Shown: positions 21,636-31,774, numbered from the stretch's first letter. The stretch: DNA of 64,000 bases from Lethocerus indicus (GCA_019843655.1 JACDQD010000003.1:1363346-1427345), one strand, 5' to 3'. Notes: generated by a model from the letters alone, not told the origin. Translations and numbers: made by a program.

Positions 21636-22029
21636 TTACCTGCCTGTTTCTTGCCTATTCTATTTTTCATAGCCAGCCGGTTTTCGTTTCATACACAAAG
21701 TTATTAACCGCAATAACGTTTTGTACTGGCCGATATTAATTAGCGAAAAGTCGGCTTTTATATAACGACCGTTTTTCTGTCACACTTAACGGTGCACGGA
21801 GCCAAGTGCGGCGTAACGGAAATGGCACGTTGCACAACGACCCATTGAATTTTTACCCGCATTTCAGAGACCCATTAAAAGCTTTATTTCCGGGGGGGGG
21901 TCTTCTCTCCCACGTGCGTCTGTCACTGTCCGCTTTTTGTAATTCGGTTTCGATCGGTTTCAATCTAACGAACTGCCCCTTAACCGAACTTTAAAATAAC
22001 AGGTCACCAGCTGAGTCAAACCGCGACTC

Positions 22030-22075
22030 GCCGGACTACTGAATATGGCGAGAGGCCGAAACCGGTCTGGGGCGA
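22030..22075 (+). mobile_element. FB1 arm remnant, copy Q
   Basis: GACTACTGAATATGGCGAGA followed by GGCCGAAACCGGTCTGG is a lone sense-arm core with little flanking family sequence. Confidence 0.6.
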
Positions 22076-22199
22076 GAAGAAAATCAGAAAAATCGTGTCA
22101 AAAACAATATGGGTTTCTTCCAGAAGAGGCATTGTTTAATAGGCCGTATTTTAATTTGTCAACATTTTCAATTTTAATTTCAACAATCTACGGGCCCGT

Positions 22200-22412
22200 G
22201 TAACTTTCAGGTCACAATTCAATTTCTCCAAATTTTACCAAATAATTACAGCATTTTTTCGTGAGAAAAGGGGTAATAAATCTTAATCCTATAATGTTGT
22301 CAAGACGACCAATATCGATATGAATTTTTTTTCATTCGCATATATAGGTTTATAATTGCTGATTTTTCTTCAATTTTTTTTGTATTTAAAATAAAAATTC
22401 GGCCCATTAAAG
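22200..22412 (-). repeat. Dispersed repeat, copy 1 (partner 31,118-31,340)
   Basis: Read on the - strand, this matches 31.1-31.3 kb over about 200 bp: GGCCGAATTTTTATTTTAAA, then AAAAATCAGCAATTATAAAC, then ATAGGATTAAGATTTAT, then TAATTATTTGGTAAAAT. It is AT-rich and untranslated. The family is unidentified. A short third match lies at about 42,001-42,040. Confidence 0.75.
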
Positions 22413-22581
22413 TATGTAGATCCGAATTTATGAAACGACCAATCCGTTTTGGTATTTAAATTGTACACTGTTTTCGGTAAAAGACAAAAATTGTCTGTAA
22501 TTGTCTTTCGTTATTAAACAATCAGTTCTTGTATACGAATTTTGTCTCGGACAATAACAAGATCTAATGCCGGGCCGTGTA

Positions 22582-22656
22582 CGAAGTCCGTTCAAAAAGT
22601 ATCGCGAATTTTAGATTTCCGCGAAATAAGTATAGTCAATCTACGGTTTTTGTTTT

Positions 22657-22694
<38 letters not shown>

Positions 22695-22890
22695 ACTTAT
22701 GTCGACAATTTTGCCCCCGTGACTTTTTCTTGTTCCCAAAACTGAAAAGGAGCACGAATTTTCGAAGTGTTTCGAGGATTGGAAAAAACGTTGTGGCACA
22801 AGTGTATAATATCCGGTAAGGGGATCACTTTGAAGTGAAATAGTTTTTGAAAAAAACCCAAAATTCGCTATACTTTTTGAACAGACCTCG
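22582..22890 (+). mobile_element. Internally deleted mariner element with transposase C-terminus
   Basis: Terminal inverted repeats CGAAGTCCGTTCAAAAAGTA and, reversed, TACTTTTTGAACAGACCTCG, each bounded by TA. Inside, after a (TA)n tract (22661-22692), a broken frame reads PRDFFLFPKLKR and, after frameshifts, KCFEDWKKR and WHKCII. These are the C-terminal blocks of mariner DD34D transposases, including the last catalytic Asp in the DFFLFPK context. The N-terminal two thirds are deleted, so the copy is dead. Confidence 0.85.
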
Positions 22891-23414
22891 TACGCCTGTT
22901 GGCTGTTTGCAATGTTGTAAATTAATAGTTTCCGTTCGTGGCGATCCGTGTTTTCGACAGAGCGGTAAGAAACCGCTTGCTGCCGAGGGAGATTATTAGA
23001 AAATAAAAGTAACGGGTGGGGGGAATTATAAAAAGGAAAAAACCGTCATCGCGTAACTAACGACAGCCGGAGATAATCAACGCCGCCGTCCGGATTCAGT
23101 TGGCAGTGGCGGAACGAAACGGCACCGACGTTACCGGCCTCATTTAGTCTCAAAAAGAATTCAACCGGCCGCCTTCGGTTGGTTAACCGGCCTAATTGCC
23201 GGCGGCAGGAAAATATTCATTGTATAATCCCAACGCAATTAGTAACCAGCTCCGATAGAACGTTTTACCGGTCGGCAAATTTCGGCCTATAACACTCGGG
23301 GAGGTTTCAAACGATTTCGTAAACCTCGAAACTGCGGTTGAAATCAAGTGTCTCTGTGTCCAGAAAAGCGGATAATAAGAACGGACGGAATTCGTATTCA
23401 ATCCAACTTTATAT

Positions 23415-23609
23415 AGGGGTGTCACAAAATTGACGCGAGATTTGAATTTGTTTCTGAATTCTTGCAGTAGAGTTGGCAACCCTGTTTAAAAAAAAACCAT
23501 TTTACAGCTGATAGTTTAGGTAAGTAGAAATGGATAGAACAACGTGTTTTCGTTCTTGAACAATATTTCAAAAATAATGAAAGTTTGCGTTAATTTTGGG
23601 GACACCCTA
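23415..23609. mobile_element. TIR element, GGGTGTCCC family, short copy
   Basis: Starts GGGGTGTCACAAAATTGACG and ends with the inverse AATTTTGGGGACACCC, with TA at both edges. The interior is short and shares AAAAACCATTTTACAGCTGA-like sequence with the 61-kb copy. This is a MITE-type derivative. Confidence 0.8.
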
Positions 23610-23778
23610 TAGAAGGGAATGAAAATATAGAATTTTATAAATTCATCAACTTTGAATGACCCCCTGGAACCCCTGTAATAGCGATGAAAGTATGACAACT
23701 AAGTAATTGCGTAATTCACCGACAAGTGGCGTTGTACATATTTTTAAGTACTTCGATAAGATTCTTTGATTCCGATTG

Positions 23779-23880
23779 GGGGATTTTTCATTAAAAGATG
23801 AGGAGAGCGTCCCCTGTGGAGGTCGATGATGACCGAATAAAGGCCATTATCGAAGGGACATTGCAGAGAAGCCGAATATA
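23779..23880 (+). pseudogene. Mariner transposase fragment (HTH region)
   Basis: One frame reads GDFSLKDEE and, after a +1/-1 shift, SPVEVDDDRIKAIIEG. This corresponds to the linker between the two helix-turn-helix motifs of mariner transposases (typical form: GDF..KD..RSGRP.E.DDD.IKA.IE). The match stops abruptly and an FB1 copy begins 40 bp later. No TIRs were found around it. Confidence 0.7.
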
Positions 23881-23923
23881 TCTTATACTTGCATTCGAAA
23901 CCGTCTACCATTCTAATTTGATA

Positions 23924-24177
23924 TACCTGTTTTGTGGTCTGCGAGGGGTTGGAATGTTTCTGTCTCCTCTCTTGCTGCTGTTTGGTCTTTTGCTAGACCG
24001 GTTTGTCGGCCGCTCGCCATCTTCAGTAGCGCTGTGTCACTGTCACCGTTAGCACTTTGGATGTTTTTTTTGGGGGGCATTCTCACTGCCCACTGTCACT
24101 ATTTCACATGTCACTGACAGTACATCCAAACATCCAAAAAGTGTTAACAGTGACTGACACACACCGCTACTGAAGAA
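23924..24177 (-). mobile_element. FB1 element, copy R
   Basis: Starts with the tail complement (ATACCTGTTTTGTGGTCTGC), then the antisense arm, then a sense arm broken off at CACCGCTACTGAAGAAA. The right end is truncated inside the hammerhead-like core. Confidence 0.75.
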
Positions 24178-24780
24178 ATTTCACGTCAACCTACAACTAC
24201 CATTCAACTAAAGATACGTACAAACAACGCCACTTGTCGTGCGGTGAATTCCCCAATTACTCAGTTGTCAACCCAATAATTTTCCATATCACAGACACTA
24301 TTATATCAGTGTATTATCTGTGTATTGTCTGTACTGAATGCCCGAGAAGAATCCCAGAACAATTGTGGGGATCATTGGATGGGGTTACGCCATCTTTGCA
24401 TCTACCGTTTGCTGAAGGAAAGGGCGAAAACCCGCAGAAATATTAGTTATATTTTTGTACAATCTGACCTAAGGGATAACCAGCCCTGGGAGCTTATAAA
24501 GTGGTGAACTTTTAACACCTGCAAAGGGAACAATTGACCCTACAAAAACTGTCTTTCTCCGGCAGATCGTACGACTGAAGATTGACGTATAGCTCTTTTG
24601 ACGGCCGTAACAGCTCTTTAGACGTTCTCGTGACAAAAAATGGTGTCCGTTTTTGTTACCGTCCAATGTTTCTCGGCTGCATAATCGTGCATAATCGAAT
24701 GTCGCAACTTCTACAATACCCGGGGATTTAGGGTTGCACCACAGCGACCCGTGGCCATTGTCGTGTCCATCCTGACCTCA
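24178..24780. other. No gene recognised
   Basis: Short frames only. A frame starting near 24234 shows no domain. Confidence 0.4.
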
Positions 24781-24845
24781 TTGGGGCTTGGGGCTTGGGG
24801 CTCGGGGCTTGGGGCTTGGGGCTTGGGGCTTGGGGCTTGGGGTTT
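24781..24845 (+). repeat. G-rich heptamer minisatellite (TTGGGGC)n
   Basis: About nine head-to-tail copies of TTGGGGC with one CTCGGGG variant. Every unit has a run of four G, so the + strand could form a stacked G-quadruplex. Confidence 0.9.
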
Positions 24846-25385
24846 TTCCAAGGGCGAACAGTCCGGCCGGAGACGGAGACAAAAGGGCGTGAAAATTAAT
24901 TTTCCCGACTCAATTCAGTCGACTTTTCACCGTGAGGAGTAACGTCTTCAGTAGCAATTTCGTTCACCCCATTATCTCTACGGAACAGAATAATAACTCG
25001 GAGAACGTTCCGACTGAATTTATCCGTTATTATTTAATGCCGGTTAATTGTTTTTTTACGACTCTTTATTTAATCTGCAATTGGCCCAATTGCACTAACC
25101 GGGTTATTGGGGCCTCTGCGTGAACTCTACCGTTACACTGGAGTTAATTGGCGGCAGTTAATATCACTACTGAATAACTGTTTCTTTATTTATGTTAAAT
25201 TATGAGAACATAAATTATTACCGGATAGAATTAAAACGATACGGTTAGTTTAATCGTCTTTCGTTGTTATTTAAATAAGGTTTCAATGAGTTCGAAAATT
25301 TCGGCCACCAACGGCTACTGAGCACGGCGCTGAGCACTAACCAGCGAAAGAAAGGCCCATTTGCCCATTTATTGTATCAATCTCC
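24846..25385. other. No feature seen
   Basis: AT-rich sequence without a recognisable gene. Confidence 0.4.
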
Positions 25386-25397
25386 AAGCCTTATAAC

Positions 25398-25649
25398 CTT
25401 AGGTTTGTCGTGTTTCTGTCTCCTCCGGTTTCGGCCGCTCGCCATCTTCAGTAGCGCTGTGTTGGCACTGGACGGCTTTAACACTGTACAAGTGACACAG
25501 CGGGCAGTGAGAGGATGCCCCCAGGAAAAAACGTCCAAAAGTGCCGACAGTGCGCTAACGCAGCGCTACTGAAGATGGCGAGCGGCCGAAACCTAAAAGA
25601 ACTAACCTACGGTATTCCAACCCCTCGCAGAGCACAGAACAGGTACGTT
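25398..25649 (+). mobile_element. FB1 element, copy S (12-bp near-perfect TSD)
   Basis: Short left edge (TTAGGTTTGTCGTGTTTCTG), both arms shortened, full tail to CAGGTACGTT. AAGCCTTATAAC (25386-25397) and AAACCTTATAAC (25650-25661) flank it, matching at 11 of 12 bases. Confidence 0.8.
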
Positions 25650-25661
25650 AAACCTTATAAC

Positions 25662-26063
25662 GTACAGTAATTTCGCCAAAATTATGTTTTTTGTATTTTT
25701 TTTTTCTGTTTGTAAAAAAAAATATTTTTTTTTTGTACCAATTTAAATTAAGAATCCATATCCGCGTTCCTATTATATACGCTTTCTAGCCAATGGAGAA
25801 GAAAAAATATATCTCCAGCGTCGAGCGACAGTGCTCACAGGATGCTTCATTCATAAGTGGCTGAAACAATCCTGTCTTGAGACGAAATTGACGGGGAAAT
25901 AAAACGGATAAAATTATGTTGATATTGAATAACAACACAGAGGGTTCCGCTGGCCTGAAATATCTCTTTTATATATCACTTTGGCTTATACTTATATATA
26001 TAATAGGGGTCATAAAACTATTAAACTGTTTACGATCCTTTGCCATCTGAAGACCTTAAAATA
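25662..26063. other. No feature seen
   Basis: AT-rich sequence without a recognised gene or repeat. Confidence 0.4.
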
Positions 26064-26224
26064 TTAGGGGTACTCCAAAAGTAATCGACTTTATAGAGTA
26101 ATTTTGACTTCGGAATTCATTTTATTTTCCGATCGATTTTATCACCGATACAAATTTTCAATTCCCCTCTCTCTTGAGGAACTCCTCAAGACCGAAATAC
26201 GTCTTATCAAATTGTCGATTACTT
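26064..26224 (+). mobile_element. Mariner-type MITE, copy 7 (truncated)
   Basis: Left TIR GGGGTACTCCAAAAGTAATC. The interior has a deletion, and the right TIR stops at GTCGATTACTT, without the GGGTACACC end. Confidence 0.75.
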
Positions 26225-27214
26225 AGCGAGACCGCTCCTGAGCGCAAATGGACTATTTATCTAATCCGTAATTTATTCTAATCTCTCGAAAATCTATTTC
26301 CAGACTGCGCTGAACCGGTGAGGAATTCCTCGTTCCCGCTTTACATAGGGCGGAGCAACGACCCCTGGGGACCGTCGACCAGCCTCTCGGAGATGTCCCA
26401 GCCGCCGAGGCCAGTATAATAATAATAATAATAATAATAATAATGCTACAATTTAATATAATATAGGCGAAAACCGGCCGGCAAAGAAATTGCCGACAGT
26501 GTGAGGAGGAAGCCGAATTGGATAAAAAGATCGGGGACGCAGAAGAATGTCGTCTGAAATGTTGTAAAGGGCGTTGGGAGAAAACGCCGGTATTAGAAAT
26601 GAAGAGATCCGGCCTCCATAAAGGGGAAAAGCCTGTTCTTGTCCGGCGCGAAGTTCTACAAGTGAAAATTACAACTTTAGATTCACGGCCTCTTGGATCG
26701 CGGAAAGTTGTCGTCCGCTTGCGTCTACTTTTACTTTCGACACGGACGAGGATTAAAATTCTATTTATTTTATTATTTTTTTTCATAAGCGTTCCACGTT
26801 TATTTCATTCGAAAAAATAACCGCTTAGAATATTAAAATACTAGCGAACAAATTATTAATTTATATTCGTATTTTAAAACCTCACCTGGCGGATAGGAAT
26901 TGAACTAGGTGTTTTCACCGGACCGTCCAACTCGTACAAAATCGATCGTCAATTTCGGCTTCCCGATATAAATAATTCATTTCAAAACAGTCCCAAAACA
27001 CATAACAAAGAGTCCTTTCAGACGTTTATATGTTTATTGGGTTTATTTAGCGTTTTCAAACCGTTTGTAACCTAACTGTTAGAGCCGTTTGTTATAACCA
27101 TGACAGAACCTACCCGTTGCACAATCCGTTTCCCCCCTTTTGTCTCTTTAAGTGTGGGATAATAAAAAATATATCGTCCGATATAATAATAATAATATTT
27201 AATTGTACTTACAG
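26225..27214. other. Upstream region of the phospholipase gene; an (ATA)n tract and one Cys-bearing open frame
   Basis: An (AAT)n microsatellite lies at about 26418-26443. From 26466 to 26820 the + strand stays open; the frame begins AKTGRQRNCRQCEEEAELDK and has a later CRLKCC motif. I cannot link it to a family or to a splice pattern, and a missing upstream PLA2 exon would have to lie in this area or further 5'. Confidence 0.3.
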
Positions 27215-27346
27215 GGGAAAGAGGAGCGTCGTCCACCTGTACAATATGGTATTGTGCGCCACCGGATGCAATCCGCTCGACTACAAAGGTTACGGCTGCT
27301 ATTGCGGTTTCCTCGGTTCGGGTTATCCAATGGATCCTATCGACAG
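27215..27346 (+). CDS. PLA2 exon with calcium-binding loop
   Basis: Acceptor TTACAG, donor GTTGGA (weak beyond GT). The exon enters in phase 2 and encodes KRSVVHLYNMVLCATGC and then the YGCYCG calcium loop. Confidence 0.85.
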
Positions 27347-29089
27347 GTTGGAACGTTTTCGGACTCGCGTTTAAATCGCACAGTAGAAAAGAAAACGCGC
27401 AGTTTCACAACGCGTAGTTTTTTTTCGAGACGCTGGCGATCGGGACTCACAGGCGTGCCAACGCTTGTTAATATCTCTTCGAATAGTAAAAATTCCAATT
27501 TCACAAAGTCAGAGTTCCCGAATTCTAAGTGTACACATTTTACTTATTTGAGTTCGCCGTTAATTTTAATAAAAATAACATTATTTTATCTCTTACCGAT
27601 GAGAAGTAGAACGTCGTAACTTCGGTTTTTAAGACGCTGGGGGGAAATTCGAGATCGGGACTCACAGGCGTGCCAACTCTTGTTAATATCTCTTCGAATA
27701 GTAAAAATTCCAACTTCACAAAGTCAGAGTTCCCGAATTCTAAGTGTACACATTTTACTTATTTGAGTTCGCCGTTAATTTTAATAAAAATAACTTTATT
27801 TTATCTCTTACTTGTTGTAAACAGGTTGAGCGCCTGTTATAAACTACCGGCCGTAGTGGCGCCGTTATAATGTACAAACTCTTTTTTATTTGTATTATTC
27901 AGCGATTTTTTTTAATCCGTGTAATCTCAGATGCTGTAAAATGCACGATTGGTGCTACAACGCCGCCGACTGCCCCTATTCCTCGAGTACTTCGTCCCCT
28001 ACGTCTGGACGTGCTACAGGCACCGGCCGCTCTGCGGTAAGTTGGAAAAAAAGTCCAAAAAAAAAACCGTTTTTTCATACTCGAATAATATTGCGACTAG
28101 TCGGTAGAAACGGGTTCCACTGTCATTAGTCCATTTCCCCGTTGTTGGAATTTGCTAAAGGGTTAAAATTTTTACCCTATAGGGGCTAAAGTAATATCGA
28201 TATATCGTAAGCGAGAGATCGATAGCACAGCGTGACTTCGCGATACCGTTGCGGAATGAATTTCAGAACCCCGTTTAATTTTTCAAAGTGAAGGGAAAGA
28301 GAGTAATTACGAAGCGCAAAAGAAATATACAAAAAATAATACAATAAAACTGACCTTATACCGAATTCAGATCCGTACATATCTCGATCACACTTTCCGG
28401 TCTCTCACGCTTTGAACGACGCGAAGAAATAACAAATTTAACACGAAGAATAACCCGCCTAATTAGTAAGGGAATGGTCGAAATTACCATTAATAAAAGG
28501 GTACGGCGACGTGAATTCGATATATCGATTCACCCGTTTAGATCGATATATCGATTACACCCGATAACCTTCGAACTGTTATCAGGAAATTTCAAACTGT
28601 TTTCATACTCGAATAATATTGCGTTTAGTTAGTAGAAACGGGTTCCGCTGTTATTAGTCCATTGTCCTGTTTGTTAGAATTAGAAATGCGCCAAAGTTTC
28701 GAATGGGCCGATAATCGATTTATCTGAAAGGTGAAAGGTTCGAATGGCGTTGTTAAAACTTTCATCTCCTTGAATACAATGATTTATGAGTATTAGTTCA
28801 GGTAATAGTTCCTTTTTCACTTTTGCATCCAAGCAGGTGCAGGCTCTCTCATACGGAAGGACCGTAAGAGATGGGGCCATGATTTGTGTATTTTATTGTT
28901 TGATCGATAAAATATAAATTAATGTCTATGACGCATAATTTGCCAGGTGTCGGCGCATCCTGCGGTCAGAGGTTGTGCGAATGCGACCGACGTTTGGCCG
29001 AATGCCTCGCCAGATATCCCTGTCCTCGGACGAAAGCCGTCTGCACATCATCGCCCTGGCGACTGCTTCAAAACCTCATCATGCTTTAG
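27215..29089 (+). CDS. Secreted phospholipase A2 (three exons seen, apparent frameshift)
   Basis: This is a Ca2+-dependent secretory PLA2, the enzyme that hydrolyses the sn-2 ester of phospholipids outside the cell or in the secretory path. The first visible exon carries the calcium loop (YKGYGCYCGFLGSG). The second carries the active-site His/Asp helix (CCKMHDWCY). The third carries the Cys-rich C-terminal helix (CGQRLCECDRR) and ends with TAG. Splice phases agree between exons 1 and 2. Exons 2 and 3 agree only in a different frame of exon 2: around 27,975-27,980, at a TT run after the Cys-Pro codons, the frame is one base short. Either the gene is broken or the assembly has a homopolymer error. 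The N-terminal exon with the signal peptide was not identified. This is an ordinary sPLA2 family member, and nothing here marks it as a venom protein. Confidence 0.85.
27438..27811 (+). repeat. Tandem duplication in PLA2 intron (2 x 159 bp)
   Basis: 27438-27596 and 27653-27811 are about 98% identical, offset by 215 bp. Both start GATCGGGACTCACAGGCGTG and end TTATTTTATCTCTTAC. The few differences suggest a recent duplication. The repeat ends just before the next exon and carries no coding signal. Confidence 0.9.
27931..28036 (+). CDS. PLA2 exon with catalytic His-Asp, frame disrupted
   Basis: Acceptor ATCTCAG, donor GTAAGT. The first codons give CCKMHDWCYNAADC. The rest of the exon makes family-like sequence (YFVPYVW, CYRHRPLC) only in the next frame. 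The switch point lies around 27,975-27,980. Confidence 0.85.
28077..28683 (+). repeat. Direct duplication of about 80 bp in PLA2 intron
   Basis: CATACTCGAATAATATTGCG with AGAAACGGGTTCC and ATTAGTCCATT occurs at about 28077-28150 and again, diverged, at about 28604-28683. Between the copies, GATATATCGAT palindromes recur. Confidence 0.75.
28947..29089 (+). CDS. PLA2 C-terminal exon
   Basis: Acceptor TTTGCCAG. Reads GVGASCGQRLCECDRR, then a Cys-rich end with YPCPR and SPWRLLQNL, then TAG at 29087. The stretch between the RPLC motif and SCGQ looks shorter than I remember for the family, so a micro-exon may be missing. Confidence 0.85.
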
Positions 29090-29143
29090 TAAAACGCATC
29101 TATAAATATATATTATATATATATATATATATACATATATAAA

Positions 29144-29149
29144 AATAAA
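29144..29149 (+). terminator. AATAAA polyadenylation signal, PLA2
   Basis: AATAAA 55 bp after the PLA2 stop codon, following a short TA-rich tract. Confidence 0.6.
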
Positions 29150-30092
29150 TTAATTAAGCGACAGCCTACTCCACTATACTATGGCGAGTGGCGAATCTGA
29201 TCTAGCTCAAGTCGAGCCAAGACATGAGAACCGTAGCATATATAATTTTCCGTATTTCGTTAACAATATCTGTTATTTTCAGATCGAAAATCTCTCGGGC
29301 CTAGCTAGGCAGTCTGCTTTCTTGCAGGTGCGTTATATCTTCGCTCGTTTATATTTTTTTTATTTTACACAAATCCGAATGAGTTCAATCTGAAAATTTC
29401 TAATGCGACAGTTGTCTGTTACACTCTGTTGTAGAGGTTTGGCAGCCAACAACAAGATAGCAGTAAAATAGAATAAAAACTATAAGACTGAGAATCATCA
29501 AAAGGTAAGATTTTATTCCGATAGAAATTAATTATTATAGTAAGTACCAAATTTTTTTTTCTGAAAATGTTTCATAAAATTTATTTATTACGATGCATTA
29601 TTATCAAATACGTACCTCCGAATATGTTTTTAAAAACAGTTTGTCAAATATTTTGTTTTTTAAATCGAGTCCCATTTGTGGTTTATGGCACTACAGAATT
29701 GAACCGACACATGAGACCGATCATCTTATATTTTGAATAATAATCATAATTACGAGTATTTTAACACTATGTATTTATAATGTGAAATTACTGAAAGCAA
29801 TAAAAAAAAAACTGCCTGTAAACGCATATGTCATATCAGAAAAAATTAACTGATCCCGGTACTTAATGGGTTAAAATATAATATATGAATGTACAATAAT
29901 AATGAACACAACAATCAATTTCTAAACAATAATTTGGGTGGACATTTTTCGTATTGTATTTTGTGCCGTGATAATTATCTGCGATTGGGAAATTTGTATA
30001 TAAATCCAAAGATGGAATGAATTTTTTTTTTTAATTGTCAGTTTATATTTGCTGAATAATTTCGCGATTTTCCGATTGTATTTTAATTTCAG
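29150..30092. other. No gene recognised
   Basis: ACTATGGCGAGTGGCGAATC and TCTAGCTCAAG near 29,178 look like a decayed FB1 sense arm. A 45-bp open segment at 29283-29327 has good splice borders (TTTTCAG and GTGCGT) but no fitting partner. Confidence 0.35.
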
Positions 30093-30114
30093 ATCAAGCA
30101 TCCGGAAGGCTGAT

Positions 30115-30810
30115 ATGGCTGAAAATGCATGGTTTTGTGTGAGTTGTGACGTCAAAAAAAAAGAACAAGGTCGGAAAGTTCCTCTGTGTCGGAAAGTTAC
30201 CTCGTCGGCCATGGTAAGTGTATGGAGAAGGAAAAACTGGAAAAAAATATATCATTTAGTATGATGATATTAAATCATTGTTTGATAAAAACCATTTTTT
30301 ATATCTATTCATCATAGCTAATGAATTTCATAATTTTATATTTATATTAGTTTTGGCTAAATAAACCTAATTTATTGTTTATAAATTGTTGATAATGTAA
30401 TTAAATTATTAACAATCTTAAATATTTCCCCAATTTCTCCCAAGATTGTTAAATAATAAATTTCCTAAATTTATTTATACAAAAAAACCTTTTTTAGTCT
30501 TTAAGTTTTATAAATTGTGTTAATGAATGTAGTTGGTGAAATATTTTCGACAGTGCGTTTTTTTGAAATTGTAAATTTTTCAGTAAAAAAAGATATAGTC
30601 CAGACAGTGGTAGTGGACAGGAAGGTTCTAATTTTGTGAAATATTACAGTTTCATTTTTCGTGCAGCGAAACGGCATAATTTTCTCCACCAAAATCCGTG
30701 TAGAATAACTGTGCGAATCGCTGGCAACTTAATTACTGAAAAAACAGTTATTAATCAGCAAATATTTGTTCTGTTTACAGAGAAGGCAGATAGCGGCCAG
30801 TACCTGTTGA
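30115..30810 (+). CDS. Candidate small Cys-containing protein, two exons
   Basis: An ATG at 30115 opens 33 codons (MAENAWFCVSCDVKKKEQGR and on to SSAM) that end exactly at a consensus donor (GTAAGT at 30214). The upstream sequence is open from an acceptor (TTTCAG at 30092). Splicing in phase 0 to an acceptor (TTTACAG) before 30781 adds RRQIAASTC and a TGA at 30808, for about 42 residues in total. Two AATAAA signals follow at 30,850 and about 30,900. The Cys pattern is C-x2-C-x13-C-x17-C. I do not recognise the protein. A competing reading is that the 30,636-30,854 open frame is the true end. It lies between PLA2 and SWI5 on the same strand. Confidence 0.35.
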
Positions 30811-31100
30811 TCGAAACACAATTTTATTTTAGCACGCTACCTCACCTTCAATAAATTGTACAAACTAGGGACAATTATTTATTCGCATTTACGATAGCTA
30901 ATAAAGATATATTTTTTAAAATCGATCAGTCACTATTATACCTAGACTTAACTCTCACACAACAGGTAGGTGTTTGGTTTATTATGAACAAGAAGAAAAA
31001 ATAATCAAGAGTTATTAACAATCTTAGAATATTTCCCCAATTTACTCCAGGATTGTTGTAAATACCCTGGAATTTATTTATACAAAAAAAGTTTTTCAGT
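30405..31100 (+). repeat. Direct repeats flanking the candidate small gene
   Basis: TTATTAACAATCTTA with ATATTTCCCCAATTT and TTTATTTATACAAAAAAA occurs at about 30405-30493 and about 31009-31100, roughly 90 bp each. The last exon of the candidate small gene lies between them. Confidence 0.7.
30850..30855 (+). terminator. AATAAA signal after candidate small gene
   Basis: AATAAA 40 bp past the candidate stop. A second AATAAA lies near 30,900. Confidence 0.4.
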
Positions 31101-31117
31101 TTATAAGTTCAACCCTC

Positions 31118-31340
31118 TGTGGGCCTAATTTTTATTTTAAATCCGAAAAAATTGGGGTAACGAAAAATCAGCAATTATAAACTTGTATATGCTAATGAAA
31201 ATTAAAAAAAATTGATATTGATATTGGGCTGTCTTCGCAACATTGTAGGATTAAGATTTATGCGCCATCACGCTAAAAAAAAAAAGATATAATTATTTGG
31301 TAAAATCTCGATAAATTGAAATTTGACGTGAAAGTTAGTT
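31118..31340 (+). repeat. Dispersed repeat, copy 2 (partner 22,200-22,412)
   Basis: Contains CCTAATTTTTATTTTAAATC, AAAAATCAGCAATTATAAAC, GTAGGATTAAGATTTATG and TAATTATTTGGTAAAATC, in the reverse order and strand of copy 1. Confidence 0.75.
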
Positions 31341-31774
31341 TTTATATAGCAATTTTGTCGCTGGGGTTTTTTTTTCATTATAATATAAACGCATTAAGGA
31401 TTCAAGTTTGATTTTTCCCAGTAGTCCGCTCTGCGCGTCCACTGCCTGCTTGATAGCGGCGAGCGATCTATTGGAAAGTTGGACTCGGAAATTCTCAACA
31501 AAATAAAAAAAAAATATCTAAAATTACGATTAGAGGGTAACTTTTACAAAAAAAAAAATAATAATGCTATACAGAAGCAGAATATTAAATGTATTTTTCG
31601 TACAAACGATTGTCTCGGATTAGGTTGGCCGGTGTGCGATCGGTAGAGAATGTCGTTAACCGTTCGTCGGTGACAACGTGATCGCTCCCTTTAAAAAAAA
31701 AAAAAAATCCCCCTCCCAAAAACGTTCTAATTTCCACTAATTGTTAAGACGGCGTCCGTCCCAATGCGTTTGTA

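Noticed and set aside
24781..24845. Interstitial telomere repeat
   Set aside because: The unit is TTGGGGC, a heptamer, and not the insect TTAGG. It is treated as a minisatellite.
26253..26786. 177-codon open frame on the - strand with a poly-Ile run
   Set aside because: The poly-Ile is an (ATA)n microsatellite, and the rest has no recognisable domain and no splice context.
26886..26960. tRNA gene on the - strand (GTTCAATTCC B-box-like)
   Set aside because: The T-stem does not pair and no acceptor stem fits.
29181..29393. Frame starting MASGESDLAQVEPRHE
   Set aside because: The first 50 bp resemble a decayed FB1 sense arm (GATGGCGAGCGG..TCTAGC), so the ATG is probably element-derived.
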